Source: Candidatus Micrarchaeota archaeon RBG_16_49_10 | GTDB taxonomy: Archaea > Aenigmatarchaeota > Aenigmatarchaeia > CG10238-14 | Length of the DNA: 7,594 nt | Direction: 5' to 3' | Assembly: GCA_001784635.1 (NCBI GenBank) | Contig: MFRS01000025.1 | Location: 16,761-24,354, forward strand | Shown: positions 1 to 4,478 of the stretch, piece after piece | Position numbering within the stretch: the stretch's first letter is position 1 | Layout of the letters: the number at the start of each line of letters is the position of its first letter | Translations under genes and position numbers: made by a program | Notes under the pieces: generated by a model | The model's database searches: none | Seen by the model: the letters and a program-made list of their open reading frames with translations, nothing else | What the model was told of the DNA's origin: nothing

Positions 1-91
1 TAAACAGACCCGTGGTACAAGGGCCTATCTCAGAAGGGAAAAGGCGGCCAAAAAAAACCCAAAAACCACCCAGTTAAGATTGGATTTGTAG
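1..91 (+). CDS. 3' end of an unidentified + strand gene, cut by the window edge
   Basis: Two + frames are open from the left edge: one ends at TAG 89-91 and one at TAA 75-77. The third frame starts with a stop at 1-3. Both candidate tails are rich in Lys and Arg; the longer one ends in TTQLRLDL. A basic C-terminal tail would suit a ribosomal or nucleic-acid-binding protein, but too little is visible to name a family or choose the frame with certainty. The T-run at 129-134 would suit transcription termination of this gene. What is seen is only the open frames and basic composition; the gene call is inference. Confidence 0.3.
   Translation, partial: KQTRGTRAYLRREKAAKKNPKTTQLRLDL
50..65 (-). 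terminator. Candidate oligo-T terminator for the - strand gene at 167-409
   Basis: On the - strand this stretch reads as T5, GGG, T8, about 100 nt downstream of the stop at 167-169. Archaeal termination commonly uses T-rich stretches without a hairpin. It lies inside the presumed 3' end of the convergent + strand gene, so the A-run may instead reflect Lys codons of that gene. Confidence 0.3.
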
Positions 92-128
92 TCAACAGAC
101 AGACTGTTTACGGGGGAAAAGGAAGTTA

Positions 129-134
129 TTTTTT
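129..134 (+). terminator. Candidate T6 terminator for the gene entering from the left edge
   Basis: A run of six T residues lies about 40-55 nt after the possible + strand stops at 75-77 and 89-91. It is followed by further T4 runs inside the tandem repeat. There is no clear stem-loop, which is normal for archaeal intrinsic termination. Confidence 0.35.
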
Positions 135-156
135 CACTATTAATTTTCACTATTAA
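131..156. repeat. Perfect 13-bp tandem duplication
   Basis: The unit TTTTCACTATTAA occurs at 131-143 and again without spacing at 144-156. It lies in the intergenic region between two converging genes and follows a T-run. It may be a slippage duplication, or it may strengthen termination because each copy carries T4. No further copy was seen nearby. Confidence 0.8.
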
Positions 157-166
157 TATACTTAAT

Positions 167-409
167 TCAACCGTCTCTTCTATACTCTACCGTGTCCGCC
201 TCGAGCGTCAGCCTTTCCTCATCTCTCAATTCCCTGAGGCTCCCCAACTGCTCCAAGGTTTTCGGGAGTCTGCCGTTGACCCAAAACAAGCCATTGTACC
301 CGCCGCCTTCAACCTTGATTACCCTCTGTGCCTTAATCCTGTAGGTTACCGGAACCCTTACAATATCTATAGTGACGCTCTCTATACGGTAAGCCCTTCT
401 TGTTTTCAT
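167..409 (-). CDS. Small protein of unknown function (80 aa)
   Basis: I do not recognise this protein. I chose the ATG at 407-409 over the upstream in-frame ATG at 454, because a TATA-like element at 436-443 would place a leaderless transcript start close to 409. The product begins MKTRRAYRIESVTIDIVRV and is basic at the N-terminus. It has alternating hydrophobic and charged residues suggesting beta strands, a GGGYNGLFWVNGR segment near the middle, and a charged C-terminal part (RELRDEERLTLEADTVEYRR). There is no signal peptide, membrane segment or cysteine, so a cytosolic protein is likely. It diverges from the secreted-protein gene at 518. The longer 95-aa form would add a short hydrophobic N-terminus, which I consider less likely. 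Confidence 0.6.
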   Translation of the reverse strand: MKTRRAYRIESVTIDIVRVPVTYRIKAQRVIKVEGGGYNGLFWVNGRLPKTLEQLGSLRELRDEERLTLEADTVEYRRDG

Positions 410-435
410 AGCCTTTAATGATATGGGGAGCCAGA

Positions 436-443
436 GATAAAAA
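436..443 (-). promoter_or_regulatory. TATA-like box for the - strand gene starting at 409
   Basis: On the - strand this reads TTTTTATC, centred about 30 nt upstream of the ATG at 409. No Shine-Dalgarno sequence is evident between them, which fits a leaderless or nearly leaderless mRNA. Confidence 0.45.
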
Positions 444-471
444 CCCACGATCACATTTAAGGTGGCATGAG

Positions 472-480
472 AATTTATTA
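472..480 (+). promoter_or_regulatory. TATA-like box for the secreted Cys/Thr-rich protein gene
   Basis: AATTTATTA lies about 42 nt upstream of the ATG at 518. That would give a transcript start near 500-503 and a short leader just long enough to hold the Shine-Dalgarno sequence at 504-509. It is back to back with the - strand TATA at 436-443, so 410-517 is a divergent promoter region. Confidence 0.45.
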
Positions 481-503
481 GCGGAAACCCATATTCTAAT
501 CAA

Positions 504-509
504 AGGTGA
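504..509 (+). promoter_or_regulatory. Shine-Dalgarno sequence for the ATG at 518
   Basis: AGGTGA sits 8 nt before the ATG and matches the anti-SD core. It supports the start at 518 directly ahead of the signal peptide. Most other genes here appear leaderless, so this one is translated differently. Confidence 0.6.
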
Positions 510-517
510 CAAACTGA

Positions 518-1495
518 ATGAGGAAGATAGTGACTTTCGTGTTCGCCCTGTCGCTCATTTTTCTGGCGATGGGATGCGCCTCGGCGGCCAACGCCAAGGC
601 AAGCATAAAAGTGATCGATCTTCTGGGGAAAGGCATAGCCGTCTCTCCGACAGACCCCATGGTCTTCATGATAGCCAAGGTGGGAATCGGGACGGTGGAG
701 GTCAGCCTCGCTGGTGAGGTGACAGAGATGGACGTGGGCGTGCTCAAGCTGGACAACGACACGTACAAGCTCAAGGCAATCACCCATGGCGAGGGCTCGA
801 TTGAGGCCGACGTCTATTTGGGAGACGATGAGAAGGGCTCGATGGAGATAGCCTCTGTGGAGAAGGAGGACGTGGTCATCTGGGCCGGGACGCTCGAATT
901 GGACGGAACGGACTACTACCTCTACATACTCGAGGCGTCGAGGCCGGTGAAGGGGTCTGAGATAGTCGACAAGGTCTCGGACTACTGCAAGGACCGCGAG
1001 GACGAGCCCAACTGCAGGGACAAAGTCCTGAACTACTGCAAGAACAACCCGACCGACAGCAGGTGCGTGGCATTGTTCAAGAAGTACTGCGAGACGCATC
1101 TGGATGACGCCAGATGCAGGGAGGCGATAAAGGAGGCCTGCGAGGAAGACCCGACGCTTGCAATCTGTGATAGGCTAGAGACAAGACTCTCGAAGTTCTG
1201 CGAGAAGCACCAGAGGTCCGCGGGATGCATGGAATACTGCCAGAACCATCCGGGGGAGTGCGAGGTGACGACGACAGTGAGAAAGACCACATCATCTAGC
1301 ACATCCACCACGGCGCCAGCAACCACAACCACAACGACGACAACCACAGTCAGCACGACCACAACGGCTCCAGCGACGACCACAACAACGCCAGCTACGA
1401 CAACAACCACAGTGCCTGCAACGACTGACTCCACGACCACGACGACGACAACCTCGACAACCACAGACTCGACGACAACGACTGGAGGCGGTTAG
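518..1495 (+). CDS. Secreted surface protein with paired-Cys helical repeats and a Thr-rich stalk (325 aa)
   Basis: The N-terminus (1-23) is a signal peptide: Met-Arg-Lys, a hydrophobic core, then AMGCASA. C20 gives an imperfect lipobox, while A21-S22-A23 is a good signal peptidase I site. Residues about 28-145 look beta-rich and resemble no family I can name. Residues 157-248 hold six cysteine pairs: C157/C166, C174/C183, C191/C200, C208/C217, C228/C237 and C241/C248. The first five are C-x8-C and the first four recur every 17 residues, so disulfide-linked helical units outside the cell are likely. Residues 251-322 are almost only Thr with some Ser, Ala and Pro, typical of an O-glycosylated stalk. 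The protein ends in GGG with no C-terminal membrane anchor or sorting motif. Anchoring might come from C20 lipidation or from a partner. The adjacent membrane-protein gene (1498) is probably co-translated. Secretion is well supported; function (envelope, adhesion) is inference. Confidence 0.85.
   Translation: MRKIVTFVFALSLIFLAMGCASAANAKASIKVIDLLGKGIAVSPTDPMVFMIAKVGIGTVEVSLAGEVTEMDVGVLKLDNDTYKLKAITHGEGSIEADVYLGDDEKGSMEIASVEKEDVVIWAGTLELDGTDYYLYILEASRPVKGSEIVDKVSDYCKDREDEPNCRDKVLNYCKNNPTDSRCVALFKKYCETHLDDARCREAIKEACEEDPTLAICDRLETRLSKFCEKHQRSAGCMEYCQNHPGECEVTTTVRKTTSSSTSTTAPATTTTTTTTTVSTTTTAPATTTTTPATTTTTVPATTDSTTTTTTTSTTTDSTTTTGGG
968..1264 (+). repeat. Protein-level repeat: six paired-cysteine units, mostly 17 residues apart
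   Basis: Encodes residues 151-249 of the secreted protein. The unit is roughly aromatic-Cys, charged turn with Pro or Asp, x, Cys, then a charged helix with Val/Leu. The first four first-cysteines are at 157, 174, 191 and 208; the fifth and sixth are at 228 and 241, where the register loosens. DNA copies have diverged, so this is an old duplication under protein-level selection rather than recent slippage. Confidence 0.8.
1268..1483 (+). repeat. Low-complexity Thr-codon tract
   Basis: Encodes residues 251-322, dominated by ACA, ACG and ACC codons with occasional Ala-Pro and Asp-Ser interruptions. Synonymous codons are mixed, which limits slippage, but length variation between strains is likely. 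The opposite strand gives long Val-rich open frames here that are composition artefacts. Confidence 0.85.
1484..1488 (+). promoter_or_regulatory. Shine-Dalgarno sequence inside the preceding gene's Gly codons, for the TTG at 1498
   Basis: GGAGG (followed by CGG) lies within the final Gly codons of the secreted protein, 9 nt before TTG 1498. It decides the otherwise doubtful TTG start and implies translational coupling. The upstream stop is at 1493-1495, only 2 nt before the new start. Confidence 0.6.
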
Positions 1496-1497
1496 CT

Positions 1498-1764
1498 TTG
1501 GGAATCGGAAAATCTTACGCTGGATGGAGGCAGACAGGGACTGGTGCAAGGGTAAAGCTCATAATAGCGGCAGCGGTCATCCTCGTAGTTGCAGCCTCGG
1601 TCTTCGCCTATTTCAGGCTCAAAGCTGGCGGGCAGCCACCAGTTGCGGCGGGCAACGCTTCCGCCAGGGCCGACGAAGCATACGGCGTGGTGGACCAGGA
1701 GCTCGAGGACGCAGTGGCCGGCATGACGGACGAGGACGTGGAGCAACTTTTGATTTCCCCATAG
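1498..1764 (+). CDS. Single-pass membrane protein with acidic C-terminal tail (88 aa)
   Basis: No ATG or GTG occurs near the N-terminus; the only usable start is TTG 1498, backed by GGAGG at 1484-1488. Residues 2-20 are basic (K5, R11, R18, K20). Residues 21-39 form one hydrophobic helix (LIIAAAVILVVAASVFAYF), and the remainder ends in an acidic amphipathic segment (VVDQELEDAVAGMTDEDVEQ). The positive-inside rule predicts N-in, C-out, which argues against a frameshifted C-terminus of the secreted upstream protein, since that would need N-out. Its C-terminal domain would face the same compartment as the secreted Cys/Thr-rich protein. The pair is therefore likely one transcription unit ending at the T-run 1769-1782. 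I do not recognise the family. Confidence 0.7.
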   Translation: MGIGKSYAGWRQTGTGARVKLIIAAAVILVVAASVFAYFRLKAGGQPPVAAGNASARADEAYGVVDQELEDAVAGMTDEDVEQLLISP

Positions 1765-1768
1765 GGCC

Positions 1769-1782
1769 TTTTTTTCTTTTTT
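1769..1782 (+). terminator. Oligo-T terminator after the membrane-protein gene
   Basis: T7-C-T6 begins 5 nt after the stop codon at 1762-1764. There is no stable preceding hairpin, as usual for archaeal termination. On the - strand it is an A-run, so it would not terminate the convergent gene ending at 1791. Confidence 0.7.
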
Positions 1783-1790
1783 CAATTGTT

Positions 1791-2015
1791 TTAGATTCCA
1801 GTTTCAAGCCTGGTAATTTTGTCAATAAAAATCGCAGCCCAATAATACGCACAGTCTGCTGGGAACGGCAATGCCGTGTAAGTTTTTACCCTCCTCTTTA
1901 TCTCACTATCCTGTGAGTTCTCCCAACAGCTTCTATAATTAAAAATTTTGACGTTGTAGGTTGTGAGCACGGCTCCAATACCCAAAACAGTAATCAACGC
2001 CAACTCGTCTGACAT
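1791..2015 (-). CDS. Small putative membrane protein of unknown function (74 aa)
   Basis: I prefer ATG 2015-2013 over the in-frame ATG at 2036: the TATA-like box at 2039-2046 is 27-28 nt from 2015 but almost touches 2036. The product begins MSDELALITVLGIGAVLTTY, giving a probable membrane helix at about residues 4-20. A charged central region (ENSQDSEIKRRVK) follows, then a C-terminal part with aromatic and hydrophobic residues (CAYYWAAIFIDKI) that could be a second, weaker membrane-associated helix. Two cysteines are present. It converges on the gene ending at 1764 with a 26-nt gap. No family is recognised. Confidence 0.5.
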   Translation of the reverse strand: MSDELALITVLGIGAVLTTYNVKIFNYRSCWENSQDSEIKRRVKTYTALPFPADCAYYWAAIFIDKITRLETGI

Positions 2016-2038
2016 ATTTTTAGGATAGCATTTCATCT

Positions 2039-2046
2039 TTTAATAT
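2039..2046 (-). promoter_or_regulatory. TATA-like box for the gene starting at 2015
   Basis: On the - strand it reads ATATTAAA, centred about 27.5 nt upstream of ATG 2015. The same AT-rich patch could also serve the + strand, where a small doubtful reading frame starts at 2078. Confidence 0.45.
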
Positions 2047-2077
2047 CCGATGCATTCAACCATAGACATAGCATGTC

Positions 2078-2209
2078 ATGGAGGCGTCTGAATTGGCTAA
2101 AAAGTTTAAAATGATGGGACACCCTTGGCAGGGTTTATGGTCTCAATTCTCTATAGCTTCTCATTTGGCCAATACCCAAATTAAGGAGCTTTTCAGCGTC
2201 GAGCATTAA
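2078..2209 (+). CDS. Doubtful 43-aa reading frame
   Basis: ATG 2078 to TAA 2207-2209 encodes 43 residues with protein-like composition, beginning MEASELAKKFKMMGHPWQG and ending in LFSVEH. It is too short for confidence and its last 75 nt overlap antisense to the 3' end of the - strand gene at 2135-2392. The nearest TATA-like patch (2038-2046) is about 36 nt upstream of the ATG, so a short leader would be needed and no Shine-Dalgarno is seen. Either this or the antisense gene may be spurious over 2135-2209. Confidence 0.2.
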   Translation: MEASELAKKFKMMGHPWQGLWSQFSIASHLANTQIKELFSVEH

Positions 2210-2392
2210 ACAGCCAGCGGCAGCCACAGCATCGGCATAAGCATCACCAAGTCTTTTCCCTGTCGCGTCGCAGACAAAATATGCCCCATTTGGAAAACCC
2301 TCAATAGGCCTAAAAGTGACGAACATCCTTTCCTCAGCTGTCAGCCTACCTGTAGACATTGATGGTCTCCACAAACCTTCACTCACAGCCAT
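2135..2392 (-). CDS. Small soluble protein of unknown function (85 aa)
   Basis: The open frame reaches an ATG at 2509, but I chose ATG 2392-2390: a TTTAAAAT box at 2413-2420 lies 24-25 nt upstream, and the extra 39 residues are Lys/Arg/Ile-rich translation of an AT-rich promoter region. The 85-aa product begins MAVSEGLWRPSMSTGR, then has a probable beta segment (MFVTFRPIEG, AYFVCD) and an Ala-rich helix (AYADAVAAAGCLMLDAEKLL). There is no membrane segment or signal peptide; two cysteines are present. No family is recognised. It diverges from the gene at 2522. Confidence 0.5.
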   Translation of the reverse strand: MAVSEGLWRPSMSTGRLTAEERMFVTFRPIEGFPNGAYFVCDATGKRLGDAYADAVAAAGCLMLDAEKLLNLGIGQMRSYRELRP

Positions 2393-2412
2393 GCTATTAA
2401 TATGGATGGCAA

Positions 2413-2420
2413 ATTTTAAA
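2413..2420 (-). promoter_or_regulatory. TATA box for the - strand gene starting at 2392
   Basis: On the - strand it reads TTTAAAAT, a good archaeal TATA match, centred about 24.5 nt upstream of ATG 2392. It supports the shorter leaderless start. Confidence 0.5.
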
Positions 2421-2491
2421 TCCTTTCGGTTAAGCCGCACCTTATGTGACTGGCGAACCCTACCATGCAATTTTTTAATTCTTATCCAATC

Positions 2492-2499
2492 TTTAATAA
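2492..2499 (+). promoter_or_regulatory. TATA box for the gene starting at 2522
   Basis: TTTAATAA is centred 26-27 nt upstream of ATG 2522, the spacing expected for a leaderless transcript. A second, stronger-looking TTATATAA at 2513-2520 abuts the ATG and is too close to drive it. Confidence 0.5.
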
Positions 2500-2521
2500 T
2501 TAAAATCACTCGTTATATAAT

Positions 2522-2713
2522 ATGGAAGAAATGCTTGACGCAATAAAAGGCCTTGTGCCATATATACCATATGCAATAATGGCCGTAAGCACATGGATTA
2601 CTGTCGATATGACTTACACCCTTCTTGCACTTCCACTTGACCGAAGATTACTTACTGTTGGGCCTTTTTCTTGGTACAGGAATAGAGCGATAGACAGGGC
2701 CTTTGGTAGCTGA
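2522..2713 (+). CDS. Small membrane-associated protein of unknown function (63 aa)
   Basis: The product starts MEEMLDAIKGLVPYIPYAIM. Hydrophobic residues about 11-37 (LVPYIPYAIMAVSTWITVD, then MTYTLLAL) could form one membrane helix broken by prolines. A basic C-terminal segment follows (DRRLLTVGPFSWYRNRAIDR). ATG 2522 is favoured by the TATA box at 2492-2499; an in-frame ATG at 2531 is the alternative. There is no cysteine. It diverges from the gene starting at 2392, sharing an AT-rich promoter region. No family is recognised. Confidence 0.5.
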   Translation: MEEMLDAIKGLVPYIPYAIMAVSTWITVDMTYTLLALPLDRRLLTVGPFSWYRNRAIDRAFGS

Positions 2714-2794
2714 GGATAGTTCAGAAATTAGTGCACATATATATTCTGTAGCTTGAGGGCTAGGCTTAAGGACACCGCAGGCGGCTGAACCTTA

Positions 2795-2802
2795 TTTAAA
2801 AT
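2795..2802 (+). promoter_or_regulatory. TATA box for the zinc-ribbon gene
   Basis: TTTAAAAT is centred 28-29 nt upstream of ATG 2827. The spacing favours ATG 2827 over the in-frame TTG at 2803, which would lie within 5 nt of the box. The 82 bases from the previous stop (2711-2713) to this box hold nothing else that I recognise. Confidence 0.55.
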
Positions 2803-2826
2803 TTGGCATCCATATTTTTAACGGGT

Positions 2827-3048
2827 ATGTTTGCATCAAAACTGCTTAAGAGAATTGGTGAAGCTTTTGATAGACCTAGGATAGGCGACCCCTGCCCGAG
2901 ATGCAATATGCCTTTGGTGTTGGGCGGTGAGTCTATGACTCCAGGCCACACGTGGATGTATGGGGTTTCCGTGGCGCATACAGGGTACATACCCATAAAC
3001 TATACCGAATGCCCGAACCCAAAGTGCGACTATAGAGGGCTTCTTTGA
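2827..3048 (+). CDS. Small Cys4 zinc-ribbon-like protein (73 aa)
   Basis: Counting from ATG 2827, the protein has a basic N-terminal helix (MFASKLLKRIGEAF). A first knuckle CPRC (C23, C26) is followed by about 35 residues rich in Gly, His and Tyr, and then a second knuckle C-PNPK-C (C62, C67). Four cysteines in two pairs are typical of zinc-ribbon folds, which bind nucleic acid or act as adaptors; the second pair is spaced CX4C rather than the usual CX2C. H41 and H51 lie between the knuckles. No signal peptide is present. The last 19 nt overlap, tail to tail, the end of the M23-like gene on the opposite strand. Zinc binding is inference from the Cys pattern, and the partner is unknown. Confidence 0.65.
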   Translation: MFASKLLKRIGEAFDRPRIGDPCPRCNMPLVLGGESMTPGHTWMYGVSVAHTGYIPINYTECPNPKCDYRGLL

Positions 3049-3884
3049 CTGGCCCCCGCAAATTTTGGCAGGCCGTTCTCTAGCAGCCACGAAGCCTTAG
3101 GGCCTAAATCTCTTACACCCTCCACTTTAAATGAGTCGGGATATTCGTCCCCGCGCCCATAGATGTCGTACGGGTCCCTAGGAAGGATTTTGCGGCCAGT
3201 GCCCGGGAAGCGGGCTATCTCCTCAAGGTGAAGGTGTGTCTCGTCCCAACTCGGGTACTTACGACGGTCAGGCCTAGCCGGGAAATCGTCAAACCCCCAG
3301 CAATTGCCCGAGTCGCCGACCCTACCAACCATCTCCCCCCTCTCAACCCACCTGAACCGCTTGGGGCTGATTAGTAAGGGAACCATGAAAGGCAGCAAAG
3401 ACGAGATTTTTAAGTTGGAGGGTTCAAACCCTCCGTCCTCTAGTCTGTATGGGAGGGAATACGGTATTTCTCTTGATATTTCGTTGAGATGCGCATATAT
3501 CGTGAATCGTCTAGTCTCAGGATGGTAAACTTGGACGAAGTAGCCATAGCCCGTCGTTATGGGCTTGCCTTCGTAGGTGAGGGGCAGTCCGTCCCGGCCA
3601 AAAAGCGGCTTTCGCATGTAGGACGCCATCGCCCAACCCGGGGCAGCGGCCAAGACCTCCGTCCCAAAGGGCAGCTCGAAGTCTGTCGCCACATGGCCGT
3701 TCATGCCATGGATTCTGTTTTCCTCCGCCGAATAGAACCAGCCTTCCGTTACCCCAAACGGCTGCTCTGGGAACGGCATCGTCAGGTACCTTTTGGCAGG
3801 TAATATGCGGCGCACTTTATCGATGTAGGGGAAATACCGCTCTGGAGGGGGAGATTCCTTGAACATGCTCGCCTCTCGGTACAT
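3030..3884 (-). CDS. M23-type (LytM/lysostaphin-like) metallopeptidase-fold protein without signal peptide
   Basis: The conserved M23 elements appear in order: H64-x3-D68 in NGHVATDFELPFGTEV, followed by AAAPG; GYGYFVQVYH; YAH132L; a VERGEMVGRVGDSGN turn; and H217-L-H219-LE. H64, D68 and H219 are the expected zinc ligands, and H132 and H217 the expected catalytic histidines, so the site looks intact. Two insertions distinguish it from ordinary M23 domains. About 50 residues lie between YAHL and the VERGE turn, including the hydrophobic stretch LLPFMVPLLI. About 23 residues lie between GDSGN and HLH. No signal peptide or N-terminal anchor is seen, so it is either cytosolic or exported another way. 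M23 enzymes usually cut peptidoglycan cross-bridges, which archaea lack, so the substrate is unknown. ATG 3866 is an alternative start favoured by a TATA at 3890-3897. Confidence 0.8.
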   Translation of the reverse strand: MYREASMFKESPPPERYFPYIDKVRRILPAKRYLTMPFPEQPFGVTEGWFYSAEENRIHGMNGHVATDFELPFGTEVLAAAPGWAMASYMRKPLFGRDGLPLTYEGKPITTGYGYFVQVYHPETRRFTIYAHLNEISREIPYSLPYRLEDGGFEPSNLKISSLLPFMVPLLISPKRFRWVERGEMVGRVGDSGNCWGFDDFPARPDRRKYPSWDETHLHLEEIARFPGTGRKILPRDPYDIYGRGDEYPDSFKVEGVRDLGPKASWLLENGLPKFAGASQRSPL

Positions 3885-3889
3885 GTCAA

Positions 3890-3913
3890 CTTATATGAAG
3901 AGTTAATTTTTAA
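3890..3913 (-). promoter_or_regulatory. Two alternative TATA boxes for the M23-like gene
   Basis: CATATAAG (- strand, 3890-3897) is 27-28 nt upstream of ATG 3866. TTAAAAAT (- strand, 3906-3913) is 25-26 nt upstream of ATG 3884. Each would give a leaderless mRNA for a different start, so the N-terminus is ambiguous by six residues. Confidence 0.4.
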
Positions 3914-3916
3914 TTG

Positions 3917-4075
3917 TTACCTGAGCAGCAGAAAACCCTTCCTCCTCCTCATATTGTCCCTCAAGACGCCGACCTCCGATTTCAGCTCGCTTATGTCCTT
4001 CTGTAAATCCATTTACTCTTCCATCTTATTAATTCTGCTGCCCAACAATTCGACTTCCTCTGAATAGCTCAACAT
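3917..4075 (-). pseudogene. Tiny coiled-coil reading frame interrupted by an in-frame TAA
   Basis: From ATG 4075-4073 the frame encodes 20 residues (MLSYSEEVELLGSRINKMEE) and stops at TAA 4015-4013. The very next codon in the same frame is ATG 4012-4010, which reopens a 31-residue segment (MDLQKDISELKSEVGVLRDN, then basic RRRKG) ending at TAA 3919-3917. Both halves have coiled-coil-like spacing of V/L/I/M, for example L, I, L, V, L through the second half. This could be a small coiled-coil gene broken by a nonsense mutation, two stop-start coupled microproteins, or chance. A GGAGGTG sequence at 4087-4093 precedes the first ATG. It lies just upstream of the M23-like gene, in the same direction, so co-transcription is possible. 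The rest of 3885-4199 shows only promoter elements. Confidence 0.4.
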
Positions 4076-4086
4076 AAATAGGAAAG

Positions 4087-4093
4087 CACCTCC
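4087..4093 (-). promoter_or_regulatory. Shine-Dalgarno-like GGAGGTG upstream of the tiny coiled-coil frame
   Basis: On the - strand GGAGGTG precedes ATG 4075 with 11 nt between them, somewhat longer than optimal. An AT-rich patch at about 4115-4127 could be its TATA box. It is the only direct sign that the 51-residue split frame is or was translated. Confidence 0.35.
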
Positions 4094-4169
4094 GAATAGT
4101 TGCAGTACGGGGCTTAATTTACATAAAGAACCATGGTATGCTACGCAGTGACAAATTGTGTTAACCAAA

Positions 4170-4177
4170 TTTAAATT
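4170..4177 (+). promoter_or_regulatory. TATA box within a 12-bp palindrome, for the gene at 4200
   Basis: TTTAAATT is centred 26-27 nt upstream of ATG 4200. It lies inside the perfect palindrome AAATTTAAATTT (4167-4178), which could also bind a dimeric regulator or simply be AT-rich promoter sequence. Confidence 0.5.
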
Positions 4178-4199
4178 TCGCAAGACAAGCTATTTATGA

Positions 4200-4478
4200 A
4201 TGCCAAAAGAAAGTATAGCACCAAAAATGGTAGTCATCGGTATTTTGACAGCCTTCTTCCTGGGATTGGCCTCTGTCCTGCCGCAGAAATTGCTGTTTAT
4301 AGAGGACCTGGGTGTACTCAGAGGGGTTCTATATTTCTTTTCTGCCAGTTTAGCCATTGACGCCTTGCTGGGGGGACTTTTCTATGTCGAGTCTTTCAAC
4401 AGCAACGAAAAGAGGTTCATCTTACTGCTCTTCAACAAAGTATATGACTATAGCGTCAGGTTGGCTGTAAAGTCTTGA
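4200..4478 (+). CDS. Two-helix membrane protein of unknown function (92 aa)
   Basis: Starts MPKESIAPK and has two clear hydrophobic helices: about residues 10-28 (MVVIGILTAFFLGLASVLP) and about 41-63 (RGVLYFFSASLAIDALLGGL and on). A basic and aromatic C-terminal part follows (NEKRFILLLFNKVYDY). The leaderless start is supported by TATA 4170-4177. The stop overlaps the next frame's possible TTG start by three bases (TTGA at 4475-4478), a coupling arrangement. Joining the two frames would give a four-helix protein, so a frameshift or assembly error near 4478 cannot be excluded. No family is recognised. Confidence 0.6.
   Translation: MPKESIAPKMVVIGILTAFFLGLASVLPQKLLFIEDLGVLRGVLYFFSASLAIDALLGGLFYVESFNSNEKRFILLLFNKVYDYSVRLAVKS

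Noticed and set aside
500..1099. A 199-aa - strand frame opposite the secreted protein
   Set aside because: The + strand gene has a signal peptide, Shine-Dalgarno and ordered cysteine repeats. The antisense frame has none of these features and unnatural His/Arg/Leu composition.
1033..1464. Long - strand open frames rich in Val/Cys/Arg opposite the secreted protein's tail
   Set aside because: They are antisense shadows of the Thr-codon tract; composition alone keeps them free of stops.
1441..1560. Frameshift making the 88-aa membrane protein the C-terminal anchor of the secreted protein
   Set aside because: The basic residues precede the helix, predicting N-in topology, and a good Shine-Dalgarno serves TTG 1498. 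A secreted stalk would need N-out. Not fully excluded.
2393..2509. N-terminal extension of the - strand gene to ATG 2509
   Set aside because: The added 39 residues translate AT-rich promoter DNA, and the TTTAAAAT box at 2413-2420 is correctly placed for the start at 2392.
2714..2800. Possible C/D-box or other small RNA in the gap before the zinc-ribbon gene
   Set aside because: No proper C box (RUGAUGA) or paired C'/D' motifs and no convincing stem-loop were found.
3304..3803. + strand frames opposite the M23-like gene
   Set aside because: They are shadows of the - strand gene, which carries the complete M23 motif series.
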